A DNA stretch of 64,000 nucleotides from Sphaerisporangium fuscum (GCF_018531465.1 NZ_JAHDTF010000027.1:107131-171130); one strand, 5' to 3'; positions 1-9,044 are shown, counted from the first letter of the stretch. The notes: a model not told the origin generated them from the sequence alone. Program-made: numbers and translations.

Positions 1-574
1 GGGCCTCGACGTCGTGCGTCCCGCCGACGCCAACGAGACCGCGGGCGCGTGGAAGGCCGTCCTGGAGCACACCGACCGCCCGGCGGCGCTGGCCCTGACC
101 AGGCAGAACCTCCCGGTGTACGAGGGCACGGCCGACTTCGACAAGGTCGCCAAGGGCGGCTACGTCCTGGAGGAGGCCTCCGACGGGCAGCCCCGGGTGA
201 TCCTCATCGGCACCGGCAGCGAGGTCGAGCTCGCCGTCGGGGCGCGCAAGCTGCTGGAGGACGAGGGCATCCCCACCCGCGTGGTGTCGATGCCGTGCGT
301 GGAGTGGTTCAACGCCCAGGACGACGCCTACAAGCAGACGGTGCTGCCCCCCGCGGTCCGCGCCCGGGTGGCCGTCGAGGCGGGAATCGCCCTCGGCTGG
401 CTGCAGTTCGTAGGTGAGGAGGGTGAGGTCGTGAGCCTTGAACACTTCGGTGCCTCGGCGCCGTACAAGACGCTGTACGAGCAGTTCGGCCTGACCGCCG
501 AACGTGTGGCGGCCGCGGCCAAGGGCAGCCTCGCGAAGACCGGGGCCGACAAGGGCCAGACCACCGGAAACTAG
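1..574 (+). CDS. tkt: Transketolase, C-terminal part (5' end outside window)
   Basis: This is the last 190 or so codons of transketolase, which moves two-carbon ketol units between sugar phosphates in the non-oxidative pentose phosphate pathway. The open frame runs in from the left edge (first full codon at 2), so the thiamine-binding N-terminal and middle domains are not visible. The visible part is the C-terminal domain: LTRQNLPVYEG, then the GTGSEVELAV strand, then MPCVEWFNAQ, all typical of the family. It is followed after 12 bases by tal and starts the tkt-tal-pgi-zwf-opcA-pgl operon. Confidence 0.95.
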   Translation, partial: GLDVVRPADANETAGAWKAVLEHTDRPAALALTRQNLPVYEGTADFDKVAKGGYVLEEASDGQPRVILIGTGSEVELAVGARKLLEDEGIPTRVVSMPCVEWFNAQDDAYKQTVLPPAVRARVAVEAGIALGWLQFVGEEGEVVSLEHFGASAPYKTLYEQFGLTAERVAAAAKGSLAKTGADKGQTTGN

Positions 575-586
575 GGGACTTTAGAC

Positions 587-1693
587 ATGAGCGAAAACCT
601 GAAGCGCCTCACCGAGCAGGGCGTGTCCATCTGGCTCGACGACATCAGCCGTGAGCGCCTGCGCACCGGGAACCTCGAGGCGCTGATCCGCGACAAGCAG
701 GTGACCGGCGTCACCTCCAACCCGACGATCTTCGCCTCTGCGCTGAGCAAGGGCGACGCCTACGACACCCAGCTGCACGACCTTGCGACGCGTGGTGTGG
801 ACGTCGGGGAGGCGGTGCGCGCGATCACGACCTACGACATCCGCTGGGCCGCCGACGTGCTGCGTCCGGTGTTCGAGCGCACCGGCGGTCAGGACGGCCG
901 CGTGTCGATCGAGGTGGACCCGCGTCTCGCGCTGGACACCGACAAGACGATCGCCGAGGCGCGGGCGCTGTGGTGGCTCGTCGACCGGCCCAACACGATG
1001 ATCAAGATCCCGGCGACCGTCGAGGGACTCCCGGCGATCACGCAGGCGCTGTCGGAGGGCATCAGCGTCAACGTCACGCTGATCTTCTCGCTGGAGCGCT
1101 ACCGCGCGGTCATGGAGGCCTGGCTGGAAGGCCTGGAGCGCGCGAAGGCCAACGGTCTCGACCTCAGCAAGATCGAGTCGGTGGCGTCGTTCTTCGTCAG
1201 CCGGTTCGACACCGAGATCGACAAGCGGCTGGAGAAGATCGGCACGCCGGAGGCCCTGGAGCTGCGGGGCAAGGCCGCCATCGCCAACGCCCGCCTGGCG
1301 TTCGCCGCCTACGAGGACTTCATCAACACCCCGCGCTGGCAGGCGCTGCAGGACGCCGGTGCGCGTCCCCAGCGTCCGCTGTGGGCCTCCACGGGCGTGA
1401 AGAACCCCGACTACGCCGACACCATGTACGTCGACCAGCTCGTCACGGCGGGCACGGTCAACACCATGCCCGAGAAGACCCTGGACGCCGTGGCCGACCA
1501 CGCCGGCATCACCGGCGACACCGTCCGCCCCTCCTACGAGGAGGCGTGGAACACGATGGCCGCCCTCAAGCAGGCCGGCATCGACTACGACGACGTGGTG
1601 AAGGTCCTCGAGGACGAAGGCGTCGAGAAGTTCGTCACCTCCTGGGACGAGCTCCTCGGCACGGTGACGTCCGAGCTCGAGAAGGCCCGCTGA
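587..1693 (+). CDS. tal: Transaldolase
   Basis: Transaldolase moves a dihydroxyacetone unit from sedoheptulose-7-phosphate to glyceraldehyde-3-phosphate in the cytoplasm. The 368-residue length is normal for actinobacterial transaldolases. The Schiff-base lysine lies in the NTMIKIPAT segment near residue 140, and the early VTSNPTIF motif is also present. The ATG at 587 lies 12 bases after the tkt stop, so the two genes are probably co-transcribed. A 111-base gap separates it from pgi. Confidence 0.96.
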   Translation: MSENLKRLTEQGVSIWLDDISRERLRTGNLEALIRDKQVTGVTSNPTIFASALSKGDAYDTQLHDLATRGVDVGEAVRAITTYDIRWAADVLRPVFERTGGQDGRVSIEVDPRLALDTDKTIAEARALWWLVDRPNTMIKIPATVEGLPAITQALSEGISVNVTLIFSLERYRAVMEAWLEGLERAKANGLDLSKIESVASFFVSRFDTEIDKRLEKIGTPEALELRGKAAIANARLAFAAYEDFINTPRWQALQDAGARPQRPLWASTGVKNPDYADTMYVDQLVTAGTVNTMPEKTLDAVADHAGITGDTVRPSYEEAWNTMAALKQAGIDYDDVVKVLEDEGVEKFVTSWDELLGTVTSELEKAR

Positions 1694-1804
1694 CGGCCGA
1701 CGGACATCGCTTCCTGACCGCCAGGGGCAGGCCGGCCGGGGCGCTCGACGCGGCCCGGCCCGGCGTCCGCCGGGGTCTGTCCCTGTGACGAGAGACCTTT
1801 AAGG

Positions 1805-3436
1805 ATGAATATGTCCGTAACGTTCGGTGACGACGCGGTAGCCGAGACGGCCGCCGAGACCGTGCGGGAGCTCGTCGGCGAGGGCGTGCCCCAGGCCCTG
1901 GCCGAGGGCGATCCGACGCTCTGGGGGCCCGGGGCCGAGGAGGAGGCCAAGATCCGGCTCGGCTGGCTCAACCTTCCCACGACCTCCCGCGAGCTGCTGC
2001 CGGAGATCACCAAGCTCGTCGAACGGGTCCGCGCCGAGGGCCTGGAGCACGTCGTCCTCGCCGGCATGGGCGGCTCGTCGCTGGCCCCCGAGGTCATCTG
2101 CGCGACCTACGACGTGCCGCTGACCGTCCTCGACACCACCGACCCCGGACAGGTACGGCGCGCGCTGGCCGACCGGCTGGAGCGGACGGTGCTGGTGGTG
2201 TCCAGCAAGAGCGGCACCACCGCCGAGACCGACGGCATCCGCCGCGTCTACGAGAAGGCCTTCCGCGAGGCCGGCATCGACCCCGCCGACCGCATCATCG
2301 TGGTGACCGACCCCGGCACGCCTCTGGAGCAACTGGCGATCGAGTCCGGGTACAGCCTCATCCTGGCCGAACCGAACGTCGGGGGCCGCTACAGCGCCCT
2401 CACCGCGTTCGGCCTGGTGCCGAGCGCGCTCGCGGGCGCCGAGGTCGGGCCCCTGCTCGACGACGCGGCCGACGCGCGGCGGCGGCTGGGCGAGACCGAG
2501 GACAATCCCGGCCTGGCACTCGGCGCCGCGCTCGGCGCCGCCGCCCTGGCCGGGCGCGACAAGCTCGTGCTGGAGGACGGCCTCTCCCCCATCAACCAGC
2601 TGCCCGATTGGATCGAGCAGCTCATCGCCGAGTCCACCGGCAAGGAGGGCAAGGGCATCCTGCCCGTCGTCGGCGCCGACCCCACCGAGGCCCCCGACGA
2701 GATCGTCGCCGGCATCGACACCGAGGCGGACGTCCAGGTCGACGGACGGCTCGGCGAGCAGTTCATGATGTGGGAGTACGCCACCGCGGTCGCCGGGCGC
2801 GCGCTCGGCATCGACCCCTTCGACCAGCCGAACGTCGCCGAGTCGAAGGAGAACACCACCCGCATCCTGGACGAGGCCGGCGACGGGCCGCTGCCCACGG
2901 GCACGCCGGCGCTGGTCGACGGCCCGGTCGAGGTGTACGGCGACCTGCCCGAACACGTCAAGGACCTTCCGGGAGTCCTGACCGCCCTGCTCAAGGACAT
3001 CCCCGAGCGGGGCTACCTCGCGATCCTGGCCTTCCTCGACCGCGAGGCCGCGTTCGACGCGCCGGTGCCGCCGGACGCGTCGTTCGAGGAGATGACCGAC
3101 ATCTGGGCGGCGCACGATCCGGCGAGCCTGCAGGGGCTGCTCGCGATCCGCACCGACCGGCCCGTCACCTTCGGGTGGGGGCCCCGCTACCTGCACTCCA
3201 CCGGGCAGTACCACAAGGGCGGCCCGCAGAACGGCGTCTTCCTGCAGATCACGGGAGCCGTCGACCAGGACCTCGAGGTGCCGGGCAGGCCGTACACCCT
3301 GGGCAGGCTCGAGCTCGCCCAGGCCCTCGGCGACCTCGACGCCCTCCGCAGGCGCGGGCGTCCGGCGGTACGCCTGCACCTGACCGATCGCGAGGCCGGT
3401 GTCAGGCACCTGCTCGCCGCCGCACGGGAGGTTTGA
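1805..3436 (+). CDS. pgi: Glucose-6-phosphate isomerase
   Basis: It interconverts glucose-6-phosphate and fructose-6-phosphate and so links glycolysis to the pentose phosphate genes around it. Two SIS-type sugar-phosphate regions are visible, with LAGMGGSSLAPEV near residue 85 and the phosphate loop SSKSGTTAET near 138. The form resembles the PGI half of the transaldolase-PGI fusions seen in some bacteria, but here it is a separate gene after tal. Two ATGs compete. The one at 1805 overlaps the AAGGA motif, while the one at 1811 has that motif at a normal distance and may be the true start. The stop shares one base with the zwf ATG. Confidence 0.94.
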   Translation: MNMSVTFGDDAVAETAAETVRELVGEGVPQALAEGDPTLWGPGAEEEAKIRLGWLNLPTTSRELLPEITKLVERVRAEGLEHVVLAGMGGSSLAPEVICATYDVPLTVLDTTDPGQVRRALADRLERTVLVVSSKSGTTAETDGIRRVYEKAFREAGIDPADRIIVVTDPGTPLEQLAIESGYSLILAEPNVGGRYSALTAFGLVPSALAGAEVGPLLDDAADARRRLGETEDNPGLALGAALGAAALAGRDKLVLEDGLSPINQLPDWIEQLIAESTGKEGKGILPVVGADPTEAPDEIVAGIDTEADVQVDGRLGEQFMMWEYATAVAGRALGIDPFDQPNVAESKENTTRILDEAGDGPLPTGTPALVDGPVEVYGDLPEHVKDLPGVLTALLKDIPERGYLAILAFLDREAAFDAPVPPDASFEEMTDIWAAHDPASLQGLLAIRTDRPVTFGWGPRYLHSTGQYHKGGPQNGVFLQITGAVDQDLEVPGRPYTLGRLELAQALGDLDALRRRGRPAVRLHLTDREAGVRHLLAAAREV

Positions 3437-5163
3437 TGAACGACAGCGAACAGCCGGACACGGCACCGCAGAACGGTGCGGCGCGTTCCGCTGATCCGGT
3501 AGACCAGGGCGCGCCCGCGCCCTCCGTACACGAGATCGAGCTCGCCATGCGGCACAGTGGGGAGCTTTCGACGGTTTCTCACGACGAAGCCGTGGCAGCC
3601 GCGCAGGCGGTCGCGAGCACCGCGACGACGATGGAGGTGGTGGAGGCGAACCCCCTGCGGGATCCGCGGGACAAGCGCCTGCCGAGGGTGGCGGGGCCGT
3701 GCGTCCTTGTGATCTTCGGCGTGACGGGCGACCTGGCCCGGCGCAAGCTGCTGCCGGCGATCTACGACCTGGGCAACCGCGGGCTGCTGCCCCCCGGTTT
3801 CTCCCTGGTCGGCTTCGCCCGGCGCGACTGGGCCAACCAGGACTTCGCCCAGATCACCCACGACGCCGTCAAGGAGCACGCCCGCACTCCCTTCCGGGAG
3901 GAGGTCTGGAAGCAGATCAGTGAGGGCCTGCACTTCGTCCCGGGGTCGTTCGACGACGACGGCGCCTTCGACGCGCTCGTCATGGCGCTCAAGGAGATCG
4001 ACGAGACCCGCGGCACCGGCGGCAACTACGCCTTCTATCTTTCGACGCCGCCCAAGGCCTTCACCACGATCATCGAGCAGCTGAAGCGCACCGGCCTGCA
4101 CAAGCCGCCGGAGGGCTCCTGGCGGCGCGTCGTGATCGAGAAGCCGTTCGGGCACAACCTCGAGACCGCCCGCGAGCTCAACACGATCGTCCACTCGGCC
4201 TTCAGCCCCGACTCGGTCTTCCGCATCGACCATTACCTGGGCAAGGAGACCGTCCAGAACATCCTGGCGCTGCGGTTCGCCAACACGCTGTTCGAGCCGA
4301 TCTGGAACCGCGGTTATGTCGACCACGTGCAGATCACCATGGCCGAGGACATCGGCGTGGGCGGCCGGGCCGGCTACTACGACGGCATCGGCGCGGCCCG
4401 CGACGTCATCCAGAACCACCTGCTCCAGCTGATGGCACTGGTCGCCATGGAGGACCCGACGGCCTTCGGCGCGGCCCCGCTGCGCAGGGAGAAGGAGAAG
4501 GTCCTGGAGGCGATCACGCTGCCGGAGGACCTCAGCCTGGCCACCGCGCGGGGTCAGTACACCGCCGGCTGGCAGGGCGGCGTCCCGGTCAAGGGCTTCC
4601 TGGAGGAGGAGGGCATCCCGCAGGACTCCAGGACCGAGACCTACGCCGCGATCAAGCTGGAGATCGCCAACCGCCGCTGGGCGGGCGTGCCGTTCTACCT
4701 GCGCACCGGCAAGCGGCTCGGACGGCGGATGACCGAGGTGGCGGTGGTGTTCCAGCGGGCGCCGCACCTGCCGTTCAGCAAGACCGACACCGAGATCCTC
4801 GGGCAGAACGCCCTGGTCATCCGGATCCAGCCGGACGAGGGCATCACCGTCCGGTTCGGCTCCAAGGTGCCGGGCACGGCCATGGAGGTCAGGGACGTCA
4901 ACATGGACTTCGCCTACGGCGAGGCGTTCCTGGAGTCCTCCCCCGAGGCCTACGAGCGACTGCTGCTCGACGTGCTCATCGGCGACCCGCCGCTGTTCCC
5001 GCACCAGCGGGAGGTGGAGCTGTCCTGGAAGGTGATGGACCCCATCGAGGAGTTCTGGGCCAGGAGCGAGCAGCAGCCCGAGGGCTACCCGGCGGGGACC
5101 GGTGGCCCGAAGTCCGCCGACGAGCTCATGGCCCGCGACGGACGCGCCTGGAGGCGGCTGTGA
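3436..5163 (+). CDS. zwf: Glucose-6-phosphate 1-dehydrogenase
   Basis: This is the first enzyme of the oxidative pentose phosphate pathway, making 6-phosphogluconolactone and NADPH. The nucleotide-binding segment IFGVTGDLARRKLLP and the substrate motif RIDHYLGKE are both present. I place the start at the ATG at 3436 because a GGGAGG motif lies 5 bases upstream and the ATG shares a base with the pgi stop (TGATG). This gives 575 residues with about 65 unusual Gln/Ala/Glu-rich residues before the conserved ANPLRDPRDKRLPR segment. An internal ATG at 3631 would remove them but has no visible ribosome site. Confidence 0.95.
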   Translation: MNDSEQPDTAPQNGAARSADPVDQGAPAPSVHEIELAMRHSGELSTVSHDEAVAAAQAVASTATTMEVVEANPLRDPRDKRLPRVAGPCVLVIFGVTGDLARRKLLPAIYDLGNRGLLPPGFSLVGFARRDWANQDFAQITHDAVKEHARTPFREEVWKQISEGLHFVPGSFDDDGAFDALVMALKEIDETRGTGGNYAFYLSTPPKAFTTIIEQLKRTGLHKPPEGSWRRVVIEKPFGHNLETARELNTIVHSAFSPDSVFRIDHYLGKETVQNILALRFANTLFEPIWNRGYVDHVQITMAEDIGVGGRAGYYDGIGAARDVIQNHLLQLMALVAMEDPTAFGAAPLRREKEKVLEAITLPEDLSLATARGQYTAGWQGGVPVKGFLEEEGIPQDSRTETYAAIKLEIANRRWAGVPFYLRTGKRLGRRMTEVAVVFQRAPHLPFSKTDTEILGQNALVIRIQPDEGITVRFGSKVPGTAMEVRDVNMDFAYGEAFLESSPEAYERLLLDVLIGDPPLFPHQREVELSWKVMDPIEEFWARSEQQPEGYPAGTGGPKSADELMARDGRAWRRL

Positions 5164-5221
5164 TCGACGCGCGCGACGCCACGGTTTCCGACGGGCTTTT
5201 CGATCGAACGCGGGAGGCACT

Positions 5222-6133
5222 GTGACCAGTTTCCTCATGGGGTCCACGACGGCCTCCGACATCGCCGCTCAGCTCACCCGGCTGCGGCACCAGGTCGGCG
5301 CGCCCGCCGTCGGCATGGTGATCACGCTGGTGGTGGTGTGCGACGAGAGTCACCAGTACGACGCGGTGCGCGCGGCCTCCGAGGCGTCCCGCGAGCACCC
5401 CTCCCGTATCCTCGCGGTCATCCCGCGGGAGCGGGAGGAGCCGACGCGTCTCGACGCGGAGATCCGCGTGGGCGAGCTGACGACCGGCGAGGTCGTCCTG
5501 CTGCGCCTGTACGGCGAGCTGAGGGATCACGCCGACTCGGTGCTGTCGCCGCTGCTGCTGACCGACATCCCGGTGGTGGTCTGGTGGCCCGGTGACGCTC
5601 CCACCTCGCCCGGCAACGACCCGGTCGGGGCGTTCGGCCACCGCCGCATCACCGACGCCCGCTCGTCCCGCGACCCGGTCGCCGCGATCAAGGACCGCCT
5701 GCGCGGTTACACGCCCGGCGACACCGACCTCGCGTGGACGCGCATCACGCCGTGGCGCAGCCTGCTCGCCGCCGCGTTCGACCAGCCCATCGGGAAGGTC
5801 CGTGACGGCGTCGTCGAGGGGGAGCCGAACCACCCCAGCGCGGCGCTGCTCGCCGAGTGGCTCTCGCAGAAGCTCGACGCCCCGGTGAAGGTCGCCGAGT
5901 CCAGCGGGCCCGGCCTGACGGCGGTGCGGCTGCGGGTCGACGACGGCGAGGTGGCGGTGGAGCGGCAGGACTCCCGCACGGCGACCCTGCTGCGGCCCGG
6001 CCAGCCGAACCGCCAGGTCGCCCTGGCCCGGCGGCCGACGTCCGACCTGCTGGCCGAGGAGCTGCGGCGCCTCGATCCCGACGAGGTGTACGCCGAGACG
6101 CTCAACGGCATCGCCCGGTACGACGGCTCCTGA
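5222..6133 (+). CDS. opcA: Glucose-6-phosphate dehydrogenase assembly protein OpcA
   Basis: OpcA is an accessory protein needed for full glucose-6-phosphate dehydrogenase activity in cyanobacteria and actinobacteria. The 303-residue product has the family's central segment LLLTDIPVVVWWPG and an N-terminal stretch on synthesis and handling of sugar phosphates without a known catalytic motif. The GTG at 5222 is preceded by GGGAGG at a good distance. It lies 58 bases after zwf, its functional partner, which supports the call. Confidence 0.94.
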   Translation: MTSFLMGSTTASDIAAQLTRLRHQVGAPAVGMVITLVVVCDESHQYDAVRAASEASREHPSRILAVIPREREEPTRLDAEIRVGELTTGEVVLLRLYGELRDHADSVLSPLLLTDIPVVVWWPGDAPTSPGNDPVGAFGHRRITDARSSRDPVAAIKDRLRGYTPGDTDLAWTRITPWRSLLAAAFDQPIGKVRDGVVEGEPNHPSAALLAEWLSQKLDAPVKVAESSGPGLTAVRLRVDDGEVAVERQDSRTATLLRPGQPNRQVALARRPTSDLLAEELRRLDPDEVYAETLNGIARYDGS

Positions 6134-6148
6134 TTCTCTGTCCTATCC

Positions 6149-6201
6149 GCCCGGCACCCCCACTCGCGCCCGACATTTCGGGACATCGGGGGGTGCCGGG
6201 C
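6149..6201 (+). promoter_or_regulatory. Nested hairpin between opcA and pgl
   Basis: A perfect 13-base inverted repeat (arms 6149-6161 and 6189-6201, GCCCGGCACCCCC and its complement) encloses a second perfect hairpin (6169-6182, CCCGA-CATT-TCGGG). It sits in the 97-base gap inside the operon. No run of T follows, so it is more likely to affect RNA processing, stability or partial read-through than to be a full terminator. That role is inference. Confidence 0.6.
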
Positions 6202-6230
6202 ACATCCATGATCGAAGGACGGTTCTACTC

Positions 6231-7004
6231 GTGAGTGTTCCCTCGGTTCTCGTGCACCGGGACGCCGACGTGCTGGCCCAGGCGGTGGCCGCGCGGCTGA
6301 TCACCGGGCTGGTCGACGCCCAGGCCGCCAAGGGGTCGGCGCACGTCGCGCTGACCGGCGGCGGCATGGGGATCTCCTCGCTCGCCGCGGTGGCCGCCAC
6401 CCCGGCCCGCGACGCGGTCGACTGGCGCAACCTCGACATCTGGTGGGGCGACGAGCGCTTCCTGCCCACCGGCGATCCCGAGCGGAACGAGACCGGCGCG
6501 CGCCGGGCTCTGCTCGACCAGGTCGACGTGGACCCGGCCCGCGTGCACGTGATGCGCGGCCCCGACGCCGGGGTCACCCCCGAGGAGTCGGCCGAGCGCT
6601 ACGCCGCCGAGCTGCGCGAGGCGGCCCGGCCCGAGGATCACGGGCCTGTGCCGTCGTTCGACGTCCTGATGCTCGGCATGGGGCCGGACGGCCACGTGGC
6701 CTCGCTGTTCCCCGGGATGCCGGCCCTGCACGAGGAGCGTCCCGTCGTCGCGGTGCACGGCTCCCCCAAGCCGCCGCCCACGCGCATCTCCCTGACGTTC
6801 CCCGCCCTCCAGGCCGCCCGCGAGGTGTGGGTCATCGCCGCCGGCGAGGAGAAGGCGGGGGCGGTGCACCTGGCGCTGCAGGAGTCCGGCCCGCTCCAGG
6901 TGCCCGCCGCCGGGGCGCGGGGACGGCTGCGCACGCTGTTCCTGCTCGACCGCGCCGCCGCCTCCAAGATCCCCCCGAGCCTGGTCCGCCCCGCCTCCCC
7001 CTGA
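6231..7004 (+). CDS. pgl: 6-phosphogluconolactonase
   Basis: It hydrolyses 6-phosphogluconolactone made by Zwf to 6-phosphogluconate. At 257 residues it is the normal DevB/Pgl length. Family marks are LTGGGMG near residue 45, IWWGDERF near 70 and LGMGPDGHVASLFPG near 145. The GTG start at 6231 has AAGGA about 12 bases upstream. It is the last gene of the pentose phosphate operon and is followed by a strong hairpin. Confidence 0.95.
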   Translation: MSVPSVLVHRDADVLAQAVAARLITGLVDAQAAKGSAHVALTGGGMGISSLAAVAATPARDAVDWRNLDIWWGDERFLPTGDPERNETGARRALLDQVDVDPARVHVMRGPDAGVTPEESAERYAAELREAARPEDHGPVPSFDVLMLGMGPDGHVASLFPGMPALHEERPVVAVHGSPKPPPTRISLTFPALQAAREVWVIAAGEEKAGAVHLALQESGPLQVPAAGARGRLRTLFLLDRAAASKIPPSLVRPASP

Positions 7005-7015
7005 CCGCGCTCCCC

Positions 7016-7044
7016 GGCCCCTCGCCCGCGACGGGCGAGGGGCC
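7016..7044 (+). terminator. Terminator-like hairpin after pgl
   Basis: A perfect 12-base stem (7016-7027 and 7033-7044) with a 5-base loop GCGAC lies just after the pgl stop. The U tract is poor, as is common in GC-rich actinobacteria. It probably ends the carbon operon. Confidence 0.6.
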
Positions 7045-7117
7045 TGTTCCGGGGGCGGGGAGAGGGCGCGGGAGCATGGACTCCCCTCGTGAATCCCCTG
7101 CGTGAGATCGGAGCGTC

Positions 7118-7555
7118 ATGACCTGGTGGTCGGTCGTCCGCTTCCTGCACGTGATGTCGGCGGCGCTGTGGGTCGGCGGGCAGCTGACGGTGACGCTGGT
7201 GCTGCTCCCGCCGGCCCGGCGGGCGCTTTCGGCCGGCCATCGCGCCCGGTTGCTGAACGCGGTGGGCCGCCGGTTCGGGGTGCTCACCGTCGCCGCGTTC
7301 CTGCCCGTCCAGATCGGCAGCGGGGTCGCCATGGCCTGGCACAAGGGCGTCACCTGGGCCTCCCTCGGCGAGCCGGGGTACGGCCGCATCCTCGCCGTCA
7401 AGCTGCTGCTGTTCTGCGCCGTCATGCTGGCGGCGGGGGTGCACGGGTGGGCCACCGGCGCGGGACGTCCCGGGTTCGCCCGCGCGATGGCGCTGGCGTC
7501 CCTGGTCGGCTCGGTCGGCGTCGTCCTGCTCGCCACGGCCCTGCCCTACACCTGA
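7118..7555 (+). CDS. CopD-like four-helix membrane protein
   Basis: The 145-residue protein has four hydrophobic helices (about residues 8-30, 50-72, 88-108 and 122-142). The first carries RFLHVMSAALWVGGQL, a His-containing pattern shared by CopD, DUF2269 and HemJ-like membrane proteins. A copper- or heme-related role is possible, but no ligand set beyond the His is clear. The ATG at 7118 begins after the pgl terminator. Its last 17 bases before the stop are repeated 43 bases later, at the head of the narJ remnant. Confidence 0.7.
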   Translation: MTWWSVVRFLHVMSAALWVGGQLTVTLVLLPPARRALSAGHRARLLNAVGRRFGVLTVAAFLPVQIGSGVAMAWHKGVTWASLGEPGYGRILAVKLLLFCAVMLAAGVHGWATGAGRPGFARAMALASLVGSVGVVLLATALPYT

Positions 7556-7595
7556 CCCGACCGGCTCTTCCCGCCGCGCGGCCCTGCCCTACACC
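7536..7595 (+). repeat. 17-base direct repeat joining the CopD-like gene to the narJ remnant
   Basis: CGGCCCTGCCCTACACC occurs at 7536-7552 and again at 7579-7595, exactly 43 bases apart. Removing one 43-base unit would delete the stop codon of the CopD-like gene and join its frame to the NarJ-like frame. The sequence after each copy is also loosely similar, which suggests an old tandem duplication of about 43 bases. Confidence 0.8.
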
Positions 7596-7976
7596 GGACC
7601 GGCCGGTGTCGTCCCGGACGGCCGTCCCTACGGCGACACCCGGCGGCGGGCCCTGGCGCGCCGGCGTTTCGAGGAGGCCTACCGGGCCGCCGGTTTCGAG
7701 GCCGGCGGGGCCCAGCCGCCCGATCACCTCGCCGTGGTGTGCGAGCTGTCGGGGCGCGGCGCCACCGACCAGGCCGTCCGGCTGCTGCGCGAGCACCGCC
7801 CCGGCCTGGAGACCCTGCTGCTCGCCCTGGAGGCCGAGTCGTCGCCGTACGCCCATGTGGTCGCCGCCGTGCTGGCGACGCTGCCCCCGCTCACCGAACG
7901 CGAGCGCGCCCGTATCGCGCCACCGGCGGGAGGGGCCGGCCTGGAGTCCTACGGGATGCCGGGAGCGTGGCACTGA
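7596..7976 (+). pseudogene. narJ remnant (C-terminal half of nitrate reductase assembly chaperone)
   Basis: An open frame of about 127 codons matches the C-terminal half of NarJ, the chaperone that helps insert molybdenum cofactor into nitrate reductase. The family pattern is clear: PYGDTRRRALARRRFEEAYR, then PDHLAVVCEL, then LLREHRPGLETLLLALE, then SPYAHVVAAVLATLPP. The N-terminal half is missing and no narG, narH or narI is nearby. A GTG at 7734 could make an 80-residue product, but it has no convincing ribosome site. I read it as a decayed fragment, possibly once fused in frame to the CopD-like gene. Confidence 0.65.
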
Positions 7977-8015
7977 CCGCCGGGGCACGTGCCCGGCCGC
8001 CGGCGATGGACGCCG

Positions 8016-9044
8016 TCAGTGCTGCGCGGCCACCTTGTCGATCTCGTCGAGGATCGCGTCCTTGCCCTGGGCGTCCAGGAAGGACGCGCGAACGGCGTTG
8101 CGGGCGAGGTCGGCGAGTTCGGCGTGGCCGAGGCCGAAGGTCTGGGCCACCGTGAGGTACTCACGCTGGAGCGTGGTGCCGAACATGGGCGGGTCGTCGC
8201 TGTTGATGGTGACGTAGAGGCCCTCCTCCAGCATGCGGGGCAGCGGGTGGGAGGCGAGGTCGGGCACCTGGCGGGTGCAGACGTTGGAGGTCGGGCAGAC
8301 CTCGATCGGGGTCCGGCTCTCCCGCAGGTGGGCGACGAGCCGGGGGTCGCGCACGCAGCTGATGCCGTGGCCGATCCGCTCGGCGCCGAGCCCTTCGATG
8401 ACCTCCCAGATCGTCTCGGGCCCGGTCATCTCGCCGCCGTGGGGCACGCTGTGCAGGCCCGCCGCCGTCGCGGCGCGGAAGGCGTCCCTGAAGGCGTCGC
8501 GGTACGGCGGGCGGTGCTGCTCGATGCCGGCCAGGCCGAAGCCGACCAGGGTCTCGGGCGGCTCGGCGAGGGCGTGGTCGAGCGTCGCCCGCGCCCCCTC
8601 GTGCCCGTACTCCCCGGGGATGTCGAAGATGTAGGCCACCCGCACGCCGTGCTCGGCCGCCTGCCGGGCCGCGAGGTCGAGCGCCTCGGTGATCGCGCGC
8701 ATCGGCATGCCCATCCGCTGGTGGGAGTACGGCGTGACGGTCAGCTCGATGTAGCGGACGTTCTGGAGGGCGAGGTCGCGGGCGGCGCCGGTCACGAGCG
8801 TCGCGATGTCCTCCGGGTGGCGGACGAGCCCGTTGACCCCCTCGTAGACCGTGGCGAAGTGGTTGAAATCGGTGAAGTCGTAGAAGGCTCGCAGTTCCTC
8901 CTCCGTGGAGGGGACCGGGCTGCCCGGGTGCCGCCGCCTGAGCTCCAGGACCGTGGGCACGGAGGCCGACCCGACCAGGTGCACGTGAAGCTCGACCTTG
9001 GGCAGGTTGGCGATGAACGCTTCGATAGAGGTGCTCTCCGTCAT
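8016..9044 (-). CDS. Adenosine deaminase family protein (possible aminodeoxyfutalosine deaminase)
   Basis: A 342-residue zinc amidohydrolase that deaminates an adenine-containing compound. The metal and catalytic residues are visible: VELHVHLVGSAS near the start, SVPHGGE with the catalytic Glu, IGHGISC, and NSDDPPMFG near the end. The HVHLVGSAS form and the FTDFNHF segment resemble actinobacterial members active on 6-aminodeoxyfutalosine in menaquinone synthesis more than classic adenosine deaminases, but this is recalled similarity. I start at the ATG at 9044; the upstream frame extension lacks family sequence. Confidence 0.85.
   Translation of the reverse strand: MTESTSIEAFIANLPKVELHVHLVGSASVPTVLELRRRHPGSPVPSTEEELRAFYDFTDFNHFATVYEGVNGLVRHPEDIATLVTGAARDLALQNVRYIELTVTPYSHQRMGMPMRAITEALDLAARQAAEHGVRVAYIFDIPGEYGHEGARATLDHALAEPPETLVGFGLAGIEQHRPPYRDAFRDAFRAATAAGLHSVPHGGEMTGPETIWEVIEGLGAERIGHGISCVRDPRLVAHLRESRTPIEVCPTSNVCTRQVPDLASHPLPRMLEEGLYVTINSDDPPMFGTTLQREYLTVAQTFGLGHAELADLARNAVRASFLDAQGKDAILDEIDKVAAQH

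Noticed and set aside
7734..7976. An intact 80-residue NarJ-like gene starting at a GTG
   Set aside because: Homology clearly extends upstream of that GTG to 7596, and there is no good ribosome site, so a truncated remnant fits better.
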